A stretch of DNA of 44,524 bases, taken from assembly GCA_902796515.1 (NCBI GenBank), contig CADBOZ010000089.1, positions 1 through 44,524 of the forward strand. The letters are read 5' to 3'. The notes below the pieces were generated by a model. The model did not search any database, was not told where the DNA came from, and saw only the letters and a program-made list of their open reading frames with translations. Of the stretch, positions 34,305 through 43,347 are shown piece by piece. This DNA comes from an uncultured bacterium. Lineage in GTDB: Bacteria > Cyanobacteriota > Vampirovibrionia > Gastranaerophilales > Gastranaerophilaceae. Every line of letters begins with the position of its first letter. Position 1 is the first letter of the stretch. The position numbers were made by a program, and so were the translations under genes.

Positions 34305-35906
34305 TTAATTTTTGTTTTTAAAGAAGTAACTGTCTTTAAACATTTCTCTGTATAAAACCCCTGTATATTTTGTTACGGGTTTATATTCATCCTTTAGCAT
34401 ACTTCTTTTAACAACAATGTTTGTATCTCCGTCATCATATATTTTAACCCAGTCGGGAGTGCTTAAAAGCTCATAAGAAAGGTCATAATAAGCCGAACTC
34501 ATAATAATATCAGGTTCATATTTTTCAAGTAATTTGTAACGGTTACCTGTTCTGTCGGAATAATCCATCAAAATATCATATATTTCCCTGTCATATACCT
34601 GCTCTTCTCTGCCGTCCATATATATTTTTACATCAGGATACAGATGCCATGCAACATATGATGCATAATGATAAGGGCAAAGAATTTTTCCTTTGATATT
34701 GTTGACCTTCATAAATTCAACCGCAAGAAGGGGATAATTTGCCTTTACTACATGATAATACGAAGTATCTATCGGATTATTTGCTATTGCGGGAAGTGAA
34801 TATATATAAATTGCAAGGTAAATCAGGATATTTTTTGCAAGTAACATGTATTTATCAATTTTCTTATTATTCAGCAAAGAAGAAATCATGCCGCCGAGCT
34901 TATTAAATATAAGATAAAAGTCTTCATATACAAAAATCGAACCAACTATAACAAATAAAGTTATATGCTTTACGGCAGTCATAGAAAGGTATCCCGTTAC
35001 AAGAAGCAATAAAAGTTTTGTTTTATCAAACGTTGAATATTTTACCTTATTAATAAACAATGCCGAAATGTATGAAATACAGGACACAACAAGAAAAACA
35101 AAATATGCATGCGAAAGAGGGGGGTCATCCATTTGAAAAGGCGACATCCATTCTCTTATTAAAGACCTGTCTATAGCTGCACTCTGGAATGTAAAAGTAA
35201 TAAAATCCGCTCCCCATGGGTTTATAAAATAAACAAGGCAAACAAAAATAAGGGTAATAAAGTATTTTTTAAAAGGTTTTTTATTTAAAAATTCGCCGAT
35301 TCCGTATATTAACAAAATTCCCACACCCGCAAGCGAACCTCCGTGCGAATTTAACCAGAAGAGCATAATAAAAGGGAGTAATATAAATAATTTTTCATTA
35401 CCGCTTCTGATTTTTTCCAGCAAATATATCCAAACAGCCAGAAGTATAAAAGTCACACTCTGACAGCGGAAAACAAATTTTAAAATGCTTGCATTCGCAA
35501 ATACAAACAAAATTAATCCGTAAAACTCAATATTATAAGGAGATAATCCTGTTTTTGAAAGCCTTTGTTTTATTCCGAGATTAATAAAAAATATGACAAA
35601 AAATGCCGATAAACACTTTAGAACATTAATTCCGGATGAATCAAATTTTTGAACAATATAGTACAAAAAAGTACTTGTAAGCCACTCATGATCGTACCAT
35701 GTGTGGGTCGGAGTGTATGAAATAACATCATTATAAAAAACATGCCCGAAATTATATACACTGTATCCCGCTATGAGCCTTGAAAATAAATCGTGGTCAA
35801 GATAATTAAAGCTCAAACCCAGTGCAAAAATAAATACAAGCAAAGTGATAAAGAAAATATATATTCCTGCCTTTGAAAAATCAATTTTGTTTTTTAGCAT
35901 ACCCAT
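34305..35906 (-). CDS. Polytopic GT-C-like membrane glycosyltransferase
   Basis: 533 residues with about ten to twelve membrane helices. The first loop outside the membrane has LDHDLFSRLIAGYSV and THTWYDHEWLTS, the acidic pair and DHEWL pattern seen in a family of lipid-phosphate-dependent GT-C transferases. The last 130 residues form a soluble domain (GKILCPYHYASYVAWHLYP, VKIYMDGREE). It probably moves a sugar from a polyprenyl-phosphate donor outside the cytoplasmic membrane. Two in-frame ATGs (35906 and 35900) lie two codons apart. The family link is by pattern only. Confidence 0.78.
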   Translation of the reverse strand: MGMLKNKIDFSKAGIYIFFITLLVFIFALGLSFNYLDHDLFSRLIAGYSVYNFGHVFYNDVISYTPTHTWYDHEWLTSTFLYYIVQKFDSSGINVLKCLSAFFVIFFINLGIKQRLSKTGLSPYNIEFYGLILFVFANASILKFVFRCQSVTFILLAVWIYLLEKIRSGNEKLFILLPFIMLFWLNSHGGSLAGVGILLIYGIGEFLNKKPFKKYFITLIFVCLVYFINPWGADFITFTFQSAAIDRSLIREWMSPFQMDDPPLSHAYFVFLVVSCISYISALFINKVKYSTFDKTKLLLLLVTGYLSMTAVKHITLFVIVGSIFVYEDFYLIFNKLGGMISSLLNNKKIDKYMLLAKNILIYLAIYIYSLPAIANNPIDTSYYHVVKANYPLLAVEFMKVNNIKGKILCPYHYASYVAWHLYPDVKIYMDGREEQVYDREIYDILMDYSDRTGNRYKLLEKYEPDIIMSSAYYDLSYELLSTPDWVKIYDDGDTNIVVKRSMLKDEYKPVTKYTGVLYREMFKDSYFFKNKN

Positions 35907-35979
35907 CTTTCATATAATCAAAAGTTACTGATAAATTTTACCATGCATAAATACTAACTTCATAACATTTACAATTAAT

Positions 35980-36008
35980 TTGCATATAAATTTTAAGCAA
36001 AGTAAAAT
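35980..36008 (+). promoter_or_regulatory. Promoter of serC-cysK
   Basis: TTGCAT at 35980-35985 and TAAAAT at 36003-36008 are 17 bp apart. A start near 36015 gives a leader of about 28 bases carrying the strong aggggaga ribosome site at 36031-36038. Confidence 0.5.
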
Positions 36009-36042
36009 AAATACATAGAAACCGTATTTTAGGGGAGAAGCT

Positions 36043-37137
36043 ATGGAAAACAAATATGGAAGAATTTATAATTTTTCGGCAGGCCCTGCTGTTTTACCTG
36101 TTGAAGTATTGGAAACGGCAAGAGATGAAATGCTTAATTATCAGGGAACGGGTATGAGCGTTATGGAAATGTCACACCGCTCAAAAACTTATGACAACAT
36201 AATAAAAACAGCAGAACGTGATTTAAGGGATTTAATGAACATTCCCGATAATTATAAAGTGCTGTTTTTACAAGGCGGTGCACATTTACAATTCTCCATG
36301 GTTCCGATTAACCTGCTTAAAAACGGTGTTGCCGATTATATCGTAACGGGTCAATGGGCAAAAAAGGCTTACGTTGAAGCACAAAAATACGGAAAAATTA
36401 ACAAAGTTGCAACTTCCGAAGATAAAACTTTTTCATATATCCCCGATTGCAGCAACTTAGATATTTCTCCCGATGCGGATTATGTTTATATTTGCGAAAA
36501 TAACACAATCTACGGAACAAAATTCCACACTCTTCCGAACACAAAAGGTAAAGATTTAGTTGCGGATATGTCGTCATGTTTCTTATCCGAACCTGTTGAT
36601 GTTACAAAATACGGACTTATATATGCGGGTGTGCAAAAAAATGTCGGCCCTGCCGGAGTTCAAATAGTAATAATAAGGGAAGATTTAATAAGAGAAGATT
36701 TACCGGAATGGTGTCCTACAATGCTAAAATATAAAACTCACAGCGACAACGACAGTTTATATAATACGCCTCCGGCATACGGCATATATATTTGCGGACT
36801 TGTTTTCAAATGGCTCAAAAAAATGGGCGGATTGGAAAAAATGAAAGAATTAAACGAAAGAAAAGCAAAAATATTATACGATTTTCTTGACAGTTCAAAA
36901 TTGTTCAAAGGAACGGTTGAAAAAAATTCCCGCTCATTAATGAATGTACCTTTTGTTACGGGAAGTGATGAACTTGATAAGAAATTTATAGAAGAAGCAA
37001 AGAATAACGGCTTAATCCAATTAAAAGGACACAGAACGGTAGGCGGCATGAGAGCTTCAATATATAATGCAATGCCGATTGAAGGCGTTCAAAAACTTGT
37101 CGAATTTATGAAGGAATTTGAAAAAGCAAATTCTTAA
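36043..37137 (+). CDS. serC: Phosphoserine aminotransferase
   Basis: 364 residues, full length for SerC. It opens with NFSAGPAVLPVEVLE and contains MEMSHRS. The PLP-binding lysine is Lys199 in AGVQKNVGPAG. The end has GHRTVGGMRASIYNAMP, the substrate-phosphate segment. It converts 3-phosphohydroxypyruvate and glutamate to phosphoserine. A strong ribosome site lies 5 bases before the ATG. It is followed after 10 bases by cysK, so phosphoserine-derived serine can feed cysteine synthesis. No serA or serB is in the window. Confidence 0.97.
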   Translation: MENKYGRIYNFSAGPAVLPVEVLETARDEMLNYQGTGMSVMEMSHRSKTYDNIIKTAERDLRDLMNIPDNYKVLFLQGGAHLQFSMVPINLLKNGVADYIVTGQWAKKAYVEAQKYGKINKVATSEDKTFSYIPDCSNLDISPDADYVYICENNTIYGTKFHTLPNTKGKDLVADMSSCFLSEPVDVTKYGLIYAGVQKNVGPAGVQIVIIREDLIREDLPEWCPTMLKYKTHSDNDSLYNTPPAYGIYICGLVFKWLKKMGGLEKMKELNERKAKILYDFLDSSKLFKGTVEKNSRSLMNVPFVTGSDELDKKFIEEAKNNGLIQLKGHRTVGGMRASIYNAMPIEGVQKLVEFMKEFEKANS

Positions 37138-37147
37138 GGAATTACCC

Positions 37148-38050
37148 ATGCTATACAACAATATTCTTGAAACTATCGGAAATACACCGCTTGTTAAACT
37201 TAATAAAATAACCGATAAGAACATATTTGTTAAAGTCGAAAGCTTTAATCCGGCAGGCTCGATTAAGGATAGGGCAGCTTACAATATGTTGTCCAATGCC
37301 CTGAAGGAAAACGCCGTTAATAAAGATACCGTCATAATAGAGCCTACAAGCGGAAATACCGGAGTCGGACTCTGCATGACAGCAGCATATCTTGGCTTAA
37401 AGATTATTATAGTCATGCCTGAAACAATGAGCGAAGAAAGAAAGCAGCTCATGAAGGCATACGGAGCAGAGCTTGTGTTAACCGACGGTGCCTCGGGTAT
37501 GAAAGGCGCGATTAATAAAGCAAATGAACTCCATAACGAAATAAAAAACAGTTTTATCCCGCAGCAATTTGCAAACAAATATAATCCCGAAATACATTAT
37601 AAAACCACATCGGAAGAAATTTTAAAGGATTTAAACGGAAAAATTGATTATTTTATAGCGGGAATAGGAACAGGCGGAACCATAACCGGAATAGGCAAAA
37701 AATTAAAAGAAAAAATACCTGACGTTAAAATAATAGGTGTAGAACCGTATTCAAGCCCTTTTTTAACAAAAGGAGAAGCGGGAGCACACAAAATTCAAGG
37801 TATCGGTGCAGGTTTTAAACCTGAAATATTGGATTTAAACATTATTGACGAAATAATAACCGTTAAAAATGAAGATGCCTTCTTATATACAAGAATGCTG
37901 GCTCAAAAAGAAGGAATACTTGCCGGAATATCATCAGGCGCAAATGTATGGGCAAGTATTAAAACAGCATCCGAGCACAGCGATAAAAATATCGTAACAA
38001 TTTTACCCGACACGGGGGAAAGATATCTTTCAACCGGAGTATTCGGGTAA
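37148..38050 (+). CDS. cysK: Cysteine synthase (O-acetylserine sulfhydrylase)
   Basis: 300 residues from ATG 37148, with aagga upstream. A frame extension to TTG 37118 lies inside serC and is not used. ILETIGNTPLVKL is the typical start; PLP lysine is Lys40 in NPAGSIKDR; SGNTGVGL and GTGGTITGIG bind substrate and PLP phosphate, and ISSGAN and PDTGERYLS close the protein. It makes cysteine from O-acetylserine and sulfide. The length and the lack of a long C-terminal part fit CysK rather than cystathionine beta-synthase. Co-transcription with serC joins two steps of the serine-to-cysteine route. Confidence 0.95.
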   Translation: MLYNNILETIGNTPLVKLNKITDKNIFVKVESFNPAGSIKDRAAYNMLSNALKENAVNKDTVIIEPTSGNTGVGLCMTAAYLGLKIIIVMPETMSEERKQLMKAYGAELVLTDGASGMKGAINKANELHNEIKNSFIPQQFANKYNPEIHYKTTSEEILKDLNGKIDYFIAGIGTGGTITGIGKKLKEKIPDVKIIGVEPYSSPFLTKGEAGAHKIQGIGAGFKPEILDLNIIDEIITVKNEDAFLYTRMLAQKEGILAGISSGANVWASIKTASEHSDKNIVTILPDTGERYLSTGVFG

Positions 38051-38067
38051 ATAATTGACTTAAAATA

Positions 38068-41000
38068 ATGCTGATAAATGCCAATTCAAACACTTTAAAA
38101 ACGGAAATACTGATTAATGAATATTTAAAACTCATTCAATCGGGAGTTGAAGCTGAAAACATTCTGGTGCTTGTTCAGAATTCAAAAAAGAAAAAAGAGT
38201 TTATAAATAAGGTTAAAGAAAAAAGCCCTGAAGGGAATATCGGTAATTTAAAAATATTCAGCTTTTTTGGACTCGCGAGAGATTTTATACTTGAAAACTG
38301 GGCGCTTGTTGAAAACTCTATTTCGGATGAAACAAATATCAAGATAATTCCTTCGTTATCCGGCTTGGAGATTTCTCAAAAAATCATAAAAGATTCTATA
38401 GAAGAAGTTGATTTCAGCGGATACAATTCAAAAACAAGCTTGCTCCACCAGCTATTCAGAAGAATTTCTCTGATAACTTTAAATGATTTATCAAAAGAGG
38501 AAATAAAAAAACGTGCCGAAATTTTGAAGGAAGGCTTCAGCAATGAGGTAAACTCTCTTATAAATATATATAAAGCTAAAACCATTAATTTAAGAGCATT
38601 TGACTACATAAGACAATTAAATGTTTTTGAATTTTTATATAAAAAAGTTAAAAATAATTTTAAATATGTATTTTTAGATGACGGAGATGAAATTACTCCT
38701 TGCGTTTTAGCCTATTTAGAACATATTAAACCTGATATAAAGGAGTTTTTTATATCTTATGACCCGAAAGGCTCGTCAAGGCTTGGGTATCTCGGAGCAA
38801 TAAATGTTGATTTTGAAAAATTTTTAGGAGAAAAAGCAACTGGGATAAAAAGGCTTAATTTAAGAACCGAAAACGAAGCATTGAACATTTTTAATTCGGT
38901 TAAAAATGATAAACTTATTGACCTTAAAACAATTAAAACAAAAAGTTTTTTAAAAAGAAACGAAATGACCGAATGTGTTCTTTCCGATATTAAAAAGCTG
39001 ATACTGTCGGGCGTTAAGCCCTCTGAAATATCAATTGTTACACCAAACTGCGACAATTTCTTAAAATCGGAATTTAATAAATCAGGATTTAATTTTAATT
39101 TTATTTCAAAAAACGAAAAACTAAACGAAAACAAGCTTATAAGCTACGTTTTAGAACTTTTAAAAATAATAAACGACACGAAAAATATGCCGATTTCTCC
39201 CTATGCTCTAAAGGGGATTTTTACGGAACTGCTGAAATGCGATAAAAAAGAGGCAATTAAAACAATTCAGGAATATATTTTCAAATCAAAATTTAAAAAC
39301 ACAAGCATTTTTGAAATACTCGAAAATAAGGAAAATGAAAAATTTCAAAAACTTGTTGAAATTTATGAAACAATGCGTTTTAAACTTCTGTCCGAACAAA
39401 TATATAAAATAGCCGAAGAATTTATTGTTTTTGAAAAAGAAATCAAAAAGGACATTATCAAACTTAATGAAATTTTAAAACAAATTTCGGACTATGAAAC
39501 AGTTTTCGGCGACAGCACGAATAATTATGAACTTATTATTCAACTTGAAAATACAATAATTTCGGAAAATCCCTTGCATGACGAAGAAATAGATGAAAAT
39601 TCAATCGTTGTATCATCCGCTCAAAAAATAATTGATTATTCTCTTAAAACCAAATATCAGTTCTTGCTGGATGTATCAAGCGAAAACTGGTTAAAACAAG
39701 ATATAGGCCCTTTGTATAATGCCTGGGTTATGCAAAAAACATGGTCAAAAGACAGTTTTGAACTGGAAGATAATATTGAATTAACCAAAGACAGAACGGC
39801 AAGGACCCTTTATAAGCTTCATCTTTTAAGCGAAAACACCTGTCTATATTCAAGCGTTTATGACTATCTGGGGGCTGAAAATTTTTCGGGCATTGACAAA
39901 TATTATAAGTATAACGTTGAATTAAACGCCAAAACTGAAATAAAACCCATCATACCGAGAGAAGACCAGCGGGAAGTCTTAAATTACAACGGAGGATTAA
40001 TGTCCGTGAGCGCTACTGCGGGCTCAGGAAAAACAACAATAATGCTGCTTCTTGTTGAAAAACTAATATCGGGCGAAATATTGGGAAATATTGAACCCAA
40101 AAACATATTTGTCTTAACTTTTATGGAATCAGCCGCAAGGAATTTTAAAGAAAGAATTAAAGCAAAATATCCCGATTTAAAAGAATTACCTAATATATCA
40201 ACAATTCACGGACTTGCTCTTCGAATTTTAAAAGAAAATAACAATTATTCTCTTGCGGGACTTGATTTTGATTTTGAAATCATTGATGAAATCAAAAGAA
40301 ATGCCGTTTTATCCGAAATAATATATGCTCATGGCATATCTTCGGACAAACTTGATTTATACGACAGGGCTGTTTCCGCTTATAAAAATGAAATATCGGT
40401 TTATGATGATTATCAAACATCAAACAGGTTGTTTTTAAAGGTTTTTAAATCTTATCAGGACGAATTAAAAAAACAAAATTTGATTGATTATGACGATTTG
40501 CTTCTTTTAAGTCTGAAAATTTTAAAAGAAAACAAAGATGTACTTTATTATTATCAGGATTTAGCAAAAATTATAATAGAAGATGAAGCACAGGATTCAA
40601 GCTTCGTTCAGCAGGAATTAATAAAACTGCTTTCCGGAAAGCATAAAAACGTTATAAGATGCGGAGATATTAATCAGGCTATAACTTCGACATTTACAAA
40701 CAGCGACGTTACCGGTTTTAGGGAATTTATTAATAACTCAAAGAATGTAGTTATGGACAGATGCCAAAGATGTGCAACAGGTGTTCTTGATTGCGCAAAT
40801 AACACGGTTAAATATGCTCAAAAACACAATATTAAAGCTTTTAGCGATTTAATTATGAAGCCCGTTGAAAATAAAAATATTATCGATAAAAATGCCGTAA
40901 CAAAAATAATCTGCGATAACGAAGAAGAGGAAAGAGCTTTTGTTATAAATAAAATTAAAGAGATTTTAAAAAATGACAGCAACGCCACAATCGGAGTACT

Positions 41001-41853
41001 TTTGAGAAGCAATTTTGCAATAAATAAGTGGGCTGATATTTTGGAAGAAAAATCAATTAAAACATACAAAAACTCTGATGCCCTTATTAACAATCCGGTT
41101 TACAAAATCTGCCTTTTAGTACTTGAATATATAGCAAATCCCTATGAAACTGGAATATTAAAGACAATAGCAGAAGAACTGTACAGAAGCGGGTACTACA
41201 ATTTTGAAACATATAACTATGCCAAAAACTTAAAAGAGCCTATTTTTATGACGGACGATTTCAATGAGCAGTTCTGGTGGGATATGAACTATTTTCTGTT
41301 TAAAAATACATATTCCATATATGAACTTGTATGTGAAATCGGTCAATATTACTTTTCTTCCGGAAAAAACGCCGCCAATATTCCAATGGTCGGTGCTATA
41401 GCTCAAAAAATTGCAAACTCATCAAAAACTTTTGAAAATACCGTTCAAAAATTAAGAGAAATTCAATACAGAAACAACTTTTCAAATATTAAATTCTTTT
41501 TAAACGAAGAAAACGACGCAAAAGCTTCTTCTGTACAAATTATGACCCTTCATAAATCAAAAGGTGATGAATTTGACTATGTATTTATTCCCGAACTCAC
41601 ACAGGATAATTTATGTTTAAATGTGAATGATTACAAATTAAAAGAAAGTTCAACTTTTATACAAAAAGTTAAAAAAGATAAAAAAAGCGATTTGGAACTT
41701 AAAAAAGAAATTATAGAAGAAAATTACAGGCTTATATACGTCGGCATAACAAGAGCCAAAAAGAAATTATACCTGAGCTCCGCTAAAAATTATAAAATTT
41801 ATAATAAAAAAAGAGAATGTAAAATTTCCGAATTTCTGGAGGAGATAGTATGA
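38068..41853 (+). CDS. Fused inactive and active UvrD/AddA-type helicase
   Basis: 1261 residues. The second half is an SF1A helicase: Walker A ATAGSGKTT (649-657), DEAQD (839-843), motif III-like GDINQAITSTF, then VQIMTLHKSKGDEFDYVFIPEL and ENYRLIYVGITRAKKKLYLS. The first 620 residues follow the same plan with lost catalytic residues: NANSNTLKTEILINEY in place of Walker A, VFLDDGDEIT for motif II, SYDPKGSSRLGYLGA for motif III, and VVSSAQKIIDYSLKTKYQFLL for motif V. An inactive helicase half of this kind is known in AddB and RecC. The nuclease gene follows with a 4-base overlap, suggesting one DNA-end-processing complex. Confidence 0.9.
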   Translation: MLINANSNTLKTEILINEYLKLIQSGVEAENILVLVQNSKKKKEFINKVKEKSPEGNIGNLKIFSFFGLARDFILENWALVENSISDETNIKIIPSLSGLEISQKIIKDSIEEVDFSGYNSKTSLLHQLFRRISLITLNDLSKEEIKKRAEILKEGFSNEVNSLINIYKAKTINLRAFDYIRQLNVFEFLYKKVKNNFKYVFLDDGDEITPCVLAYLEHIKPDIKEFFISYDPKGSSRLGYLGAINVDFEKFLGEKATGIKRLNLRTENEALNIFNSVKNDKLIDLKTIKTKSFLKRNEMTECVLSDIKKLILSGVKPSEISIVTPNCDNFLKSEFNKSGFNFNFISKNEKLNENKLISYVLELLKIINDTKNMPISPYALKGIFTELLKCDKKEAIKTIQEYIFKSKFKNTSIFEILENKENEKFQKLVEIYETMRFKLLSEQIYKIAEEFIVFEKEIKKDIIKLNEILKQISDYETVFGDSTNNYELIIQLENTIISENPLHDEEIDENSIVVSSAQKIIDYSLKTKYQFLLDVSSENWLKQDIGPLYNAWVMQKTWSKDSFELEDNIELTKDRTARTLYKLHLLSENTCLYSSVYDYLGAENFSGIDKYYKYNVELNAKTEIKPIIPREDQREVLNYNGGLMSVSATAGSGKTTIMLLLVEKLISGEILGNIEPKNIFVLTFMESAARNFKERIKAKYPDLKELPNISTIHGLALRILKENNNYSLAGLDFDFEIIDEIKRNAVLSEIIYAHGISSDKLDLYDRAVSAYKNEISVYDDYQTSNRLFLKVFKSYQDELKKQNLIDYDDLLLLSLKILKENKDVLYYYQDLAKIIIEDEAQDSSFVQQELIKLLSGKHKNVIRCGDINQAITSTFTNSDVTGFREFINNSKNVVMDRCQRCATGVLDCANNTVKYAQKHNIKAFSDLIMKPVENKNIIDKNAVTKIICDNEEEERAFVINKIKEILKNDSNATIGVLLRSNFAINKWADILEEKSIKTYKNSDALINNPVYKICLLVLEYIANPYETGILKTIAEELYRSGYYNFETYNYAKNLKEPIFMTDDFNEQFWWDMNYFLFKNTYSIYELVCEIGQYYFSSGKNAANIPMVGAIAQKIANSSKTFENTVQKLREIQYRNNFSNIKFFLNEENDAKASSVQIMTLHKSKGDEFDYVFIPELTQDNLCLNVNDYKLKESSTFIQKVKKDKKSDLELKKEIIEENYRLIYVGITRAKKKLYLSSAKNYKIYNKKRECKISEFLEEIV

Positions 41854-42434
41854 CGGATACATTCAGCTCAAATTCTCTTAAAATTCTTGATAAAGACTTG
41901 AATGAGTTTAAAAATAAATATATAGATAACCTGACCCTTTTTAAAAATGATAAAAGAGCAATACTCGGACAAAAATTTCACAGTTTGATTTGCGCTTCAA
42001 TAAAAGGCTTTAATACCGAAAAATTTGAAAAAAGCCTTGAAGAAAATGAACTTAAAAACTGGCTAAAATTAAAAGAAAAGCTTGAAATTAAAAGAAACGG
42101 TTTTATAAAAACAGAATATTCTTTTCTTGTTAAAAATTTTTTAAACAAAAAGCCTTACTATCTGACAGGAAGATTTGATGCAGTTTTTAAAGAAGAAAAC
42201 AATATAATCATTTACGATTGGAAAACTTTAAATATTCCAAAAAATCCCGAAAATGACCTGCAAACAATAGTTTACCTTTATTGCGCGGAAAAAATATATA
42301 AAACAAAAAACATAAAAATGAAATATTTATCAATAGAAAAACAAATTTCGGAAGAAATTGCATATAAAAACGAAGAAACCTACAGAAATATAATTGAAAA
42401 TATAATTTCAAAAACGGACGACTACAAACATTAA
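41850..42434 (+). CDS. RecB-type PD-(D/E)XK nuclease
   Basis: 194 residues making a stand-alone nuclease domain. The motifs run in order: GQKFH with His44, Glu89, GRFDAVF with Asp110, YDWKT with Asp123 and Lys125, and LQTIVYLYC with Gln138 and Tyr142. These are the residues of RecB/AddA/AddB C-terminal nucleases and of Cas4. No cysteine cluster is present, which argues against Cas4 and the AddB iron-sulfur type. The ATG overlaps the end of the helicase gene (ATGA). I infer that it supplies the nuclease activity missing from the fused helicase. Confidence 0.9.
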   Translation: MTDTFSSNSLKILDKDLNEFKNKYIDNLTLFKNDKRAILGQKFHSLICASIKGFNTEKFEKSLEENELKNWLKLKEKLEIKRNGFIKTEYSFLVKNFLNKKPYYLTGRFDAVFKEENNIIIYDWKTLNIPKNPENDLQTIVYLYCAEKIYKTKNIKMKYLSIEKQISEEIAYKNEETYRNIIENIISKTDDYKH

Positions 42435-42554
42435 ACTCAATTGTTAACAAAAGTTATATTTTTTAAAAGTCGCGCAATTTCATATCAAAAAATTACTTTA
42501 TTAAGTTATAAAGCAATTTAAGAAGTATATTTAAACAATTTCTTAAGAGGAAAA

Positions 42555-43034
42555 ATGGATACGGAAGTTAAAAAGTATAATTATGCGGCAGATGCCGTTA
42601 AACGAAGCGATGAACTTAAACAGGAAGCTATTGAGCATAAAAAATTAACGGAAGAAAACAATGATTTATCAAAATATTTCCGGATGATTCAAAGCGGAAT
42701 GTATTCAAAATCCGGTTTGAAGAGGTTTTTAAGCTTAACTCCCGGTAAATACGTTTCATCAGACACGGGAAACACTGTTCTTAAAGCCGAACAACTTTCA
42801 TATCTTGAAAAAATTAAAGAAATGGTGCAATCTCAGATGGATAACCTTGACGGGTATGATATTGATACCAGATACGAAGATATAAAAAACAATTACGGCG
42901 AGCCTATTTCCAAAGAAAAATACAAACTCGCATTATCCGTGCAAAAAGAATTAGATGACGACAGCGTGCCTTTTAAAGATATTCTTCTTGCGGTTGATGA
43001 AGGAAATTTCACTCAAATTCAACCAAAAGGTTAA
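42555..43034 (+). CDS. Helical cytoplasmic protein of unknown function
   Basis: 159 residues, charged and mostly helical, no signal peptide or membrane segment. The start has an aagagg site five bases upstream. Residues 1-40 read as a coiled coil (YAADAVKRSDELKQEAIEH). The central part contains FLSLTPGKYV, and YDIDTRYEDIKNNYGEP follows. No family is recognised. It is separated from the nuclease gene by 120 bases, which hold a palindrome TTGTTAACAA (42441-42450). Confidence 0.65.
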   Translation: MDTEVKKYNYAADAVKRSDELKQEAIEHKKLTEENNDLSKYFRMIQSGMYSKSGLKRFLSLTPGKYVSSDTGNTVLKAEQLSYLEKIKEMVQSQMDNLDGYDIDTRYEDIKNNYGEPISKEKYKLALSVQKELDDDSVPFKDILLAVDEGNFTQIQPKG

Positions 43035-43035
43035 T

Positions 43036-43064
43036 TTTACATTTGTTAAATTTTGTGATATAAT
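43036..43064 (+). promoter_or_regulatory. Strong promoter of the 64-residue protein gene
   Basis: TTTACA (43036-43041), 17 bp, TATAAT (43059-43064), with TG one base before the -10 box (extended -10). This is the best promoter match in the window. Transcription would start near 43071, giving a leader of about 63 bases. Confidence 0.75.
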
Positions 43065-43133
43065 AAGGTGTCCGAAGGCAATTTTTGCTTTTCAGGTGTT
43101 TTTAGGAAATTGTGTTGTAAGGAGAACCTGAAT

Positions 43134-43328
43134 ATGATTCCAAGTATATCTATGTCTTCTCTGTCATTTAAGGCAAACAAGAAAAATCCCGTCAGAGATT
43201 TGTATGCCAACTTATTAAGTACAATTAAAACAGCACAAGATAAAGCGGGTATTACAGGTACAAATAATAATCCGCTAACTCCTATCCCGATGCAGGGAAC
43301 AGGACAAAAACTTGATATAATAGCTTAA
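43134..43328 (+). CDS. 64-residue protein with SFKA motif
   Basis: 64 residues from ATG 43134, with aaggag (43119-43124) nine bases upstream. A longer frame to GTG 43068 lies upstream of the likely transcript start and is rejected. The N-terminus MIPSISMSSLSFKAN is hydrophobic-polar with an SFKA motif; the rest is a short helix (VRDLYANLLSTIKTAQDKAG) and a Pro/Asn-rich tail. No family is known to me. Its own strong promoter, leader and terminator suggest high expression as a single gene. It may be a small envelope-associated or regulatory protein of this lineage. Confidence 0.75.
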   Translation: MIPSISMSSLSFKANKKNPVRDLYANLLSTIKTAQDKAGITGTNNNPLTPIPMQGTGQKLDIIA

Positions 43329-43347
43329 TTGTGTTGTTGAAAACTAA

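Noticed and set aside
37118-37147. TTG start for cysK inside serC
   Set aside because: ATG 37148 gives the usual start of CysK (LETIGNTPLVKL region) and has aagga upstream.
41850-42434. Cas4-like CRISPR nuclease
   Set aside because: The RecB-type motif is present but the four-cysteine iron-sulfur ligands of Cas4 are missing and no CRISPR array or other cas gene is in the window.
43068-43133. GTG start 22 codons upstream for the small SFKA protein
   Set aside because: It lies at or before the predicted transcript start and has no ribosome site, whereas ATG 43134 has aaggag at the right distance.
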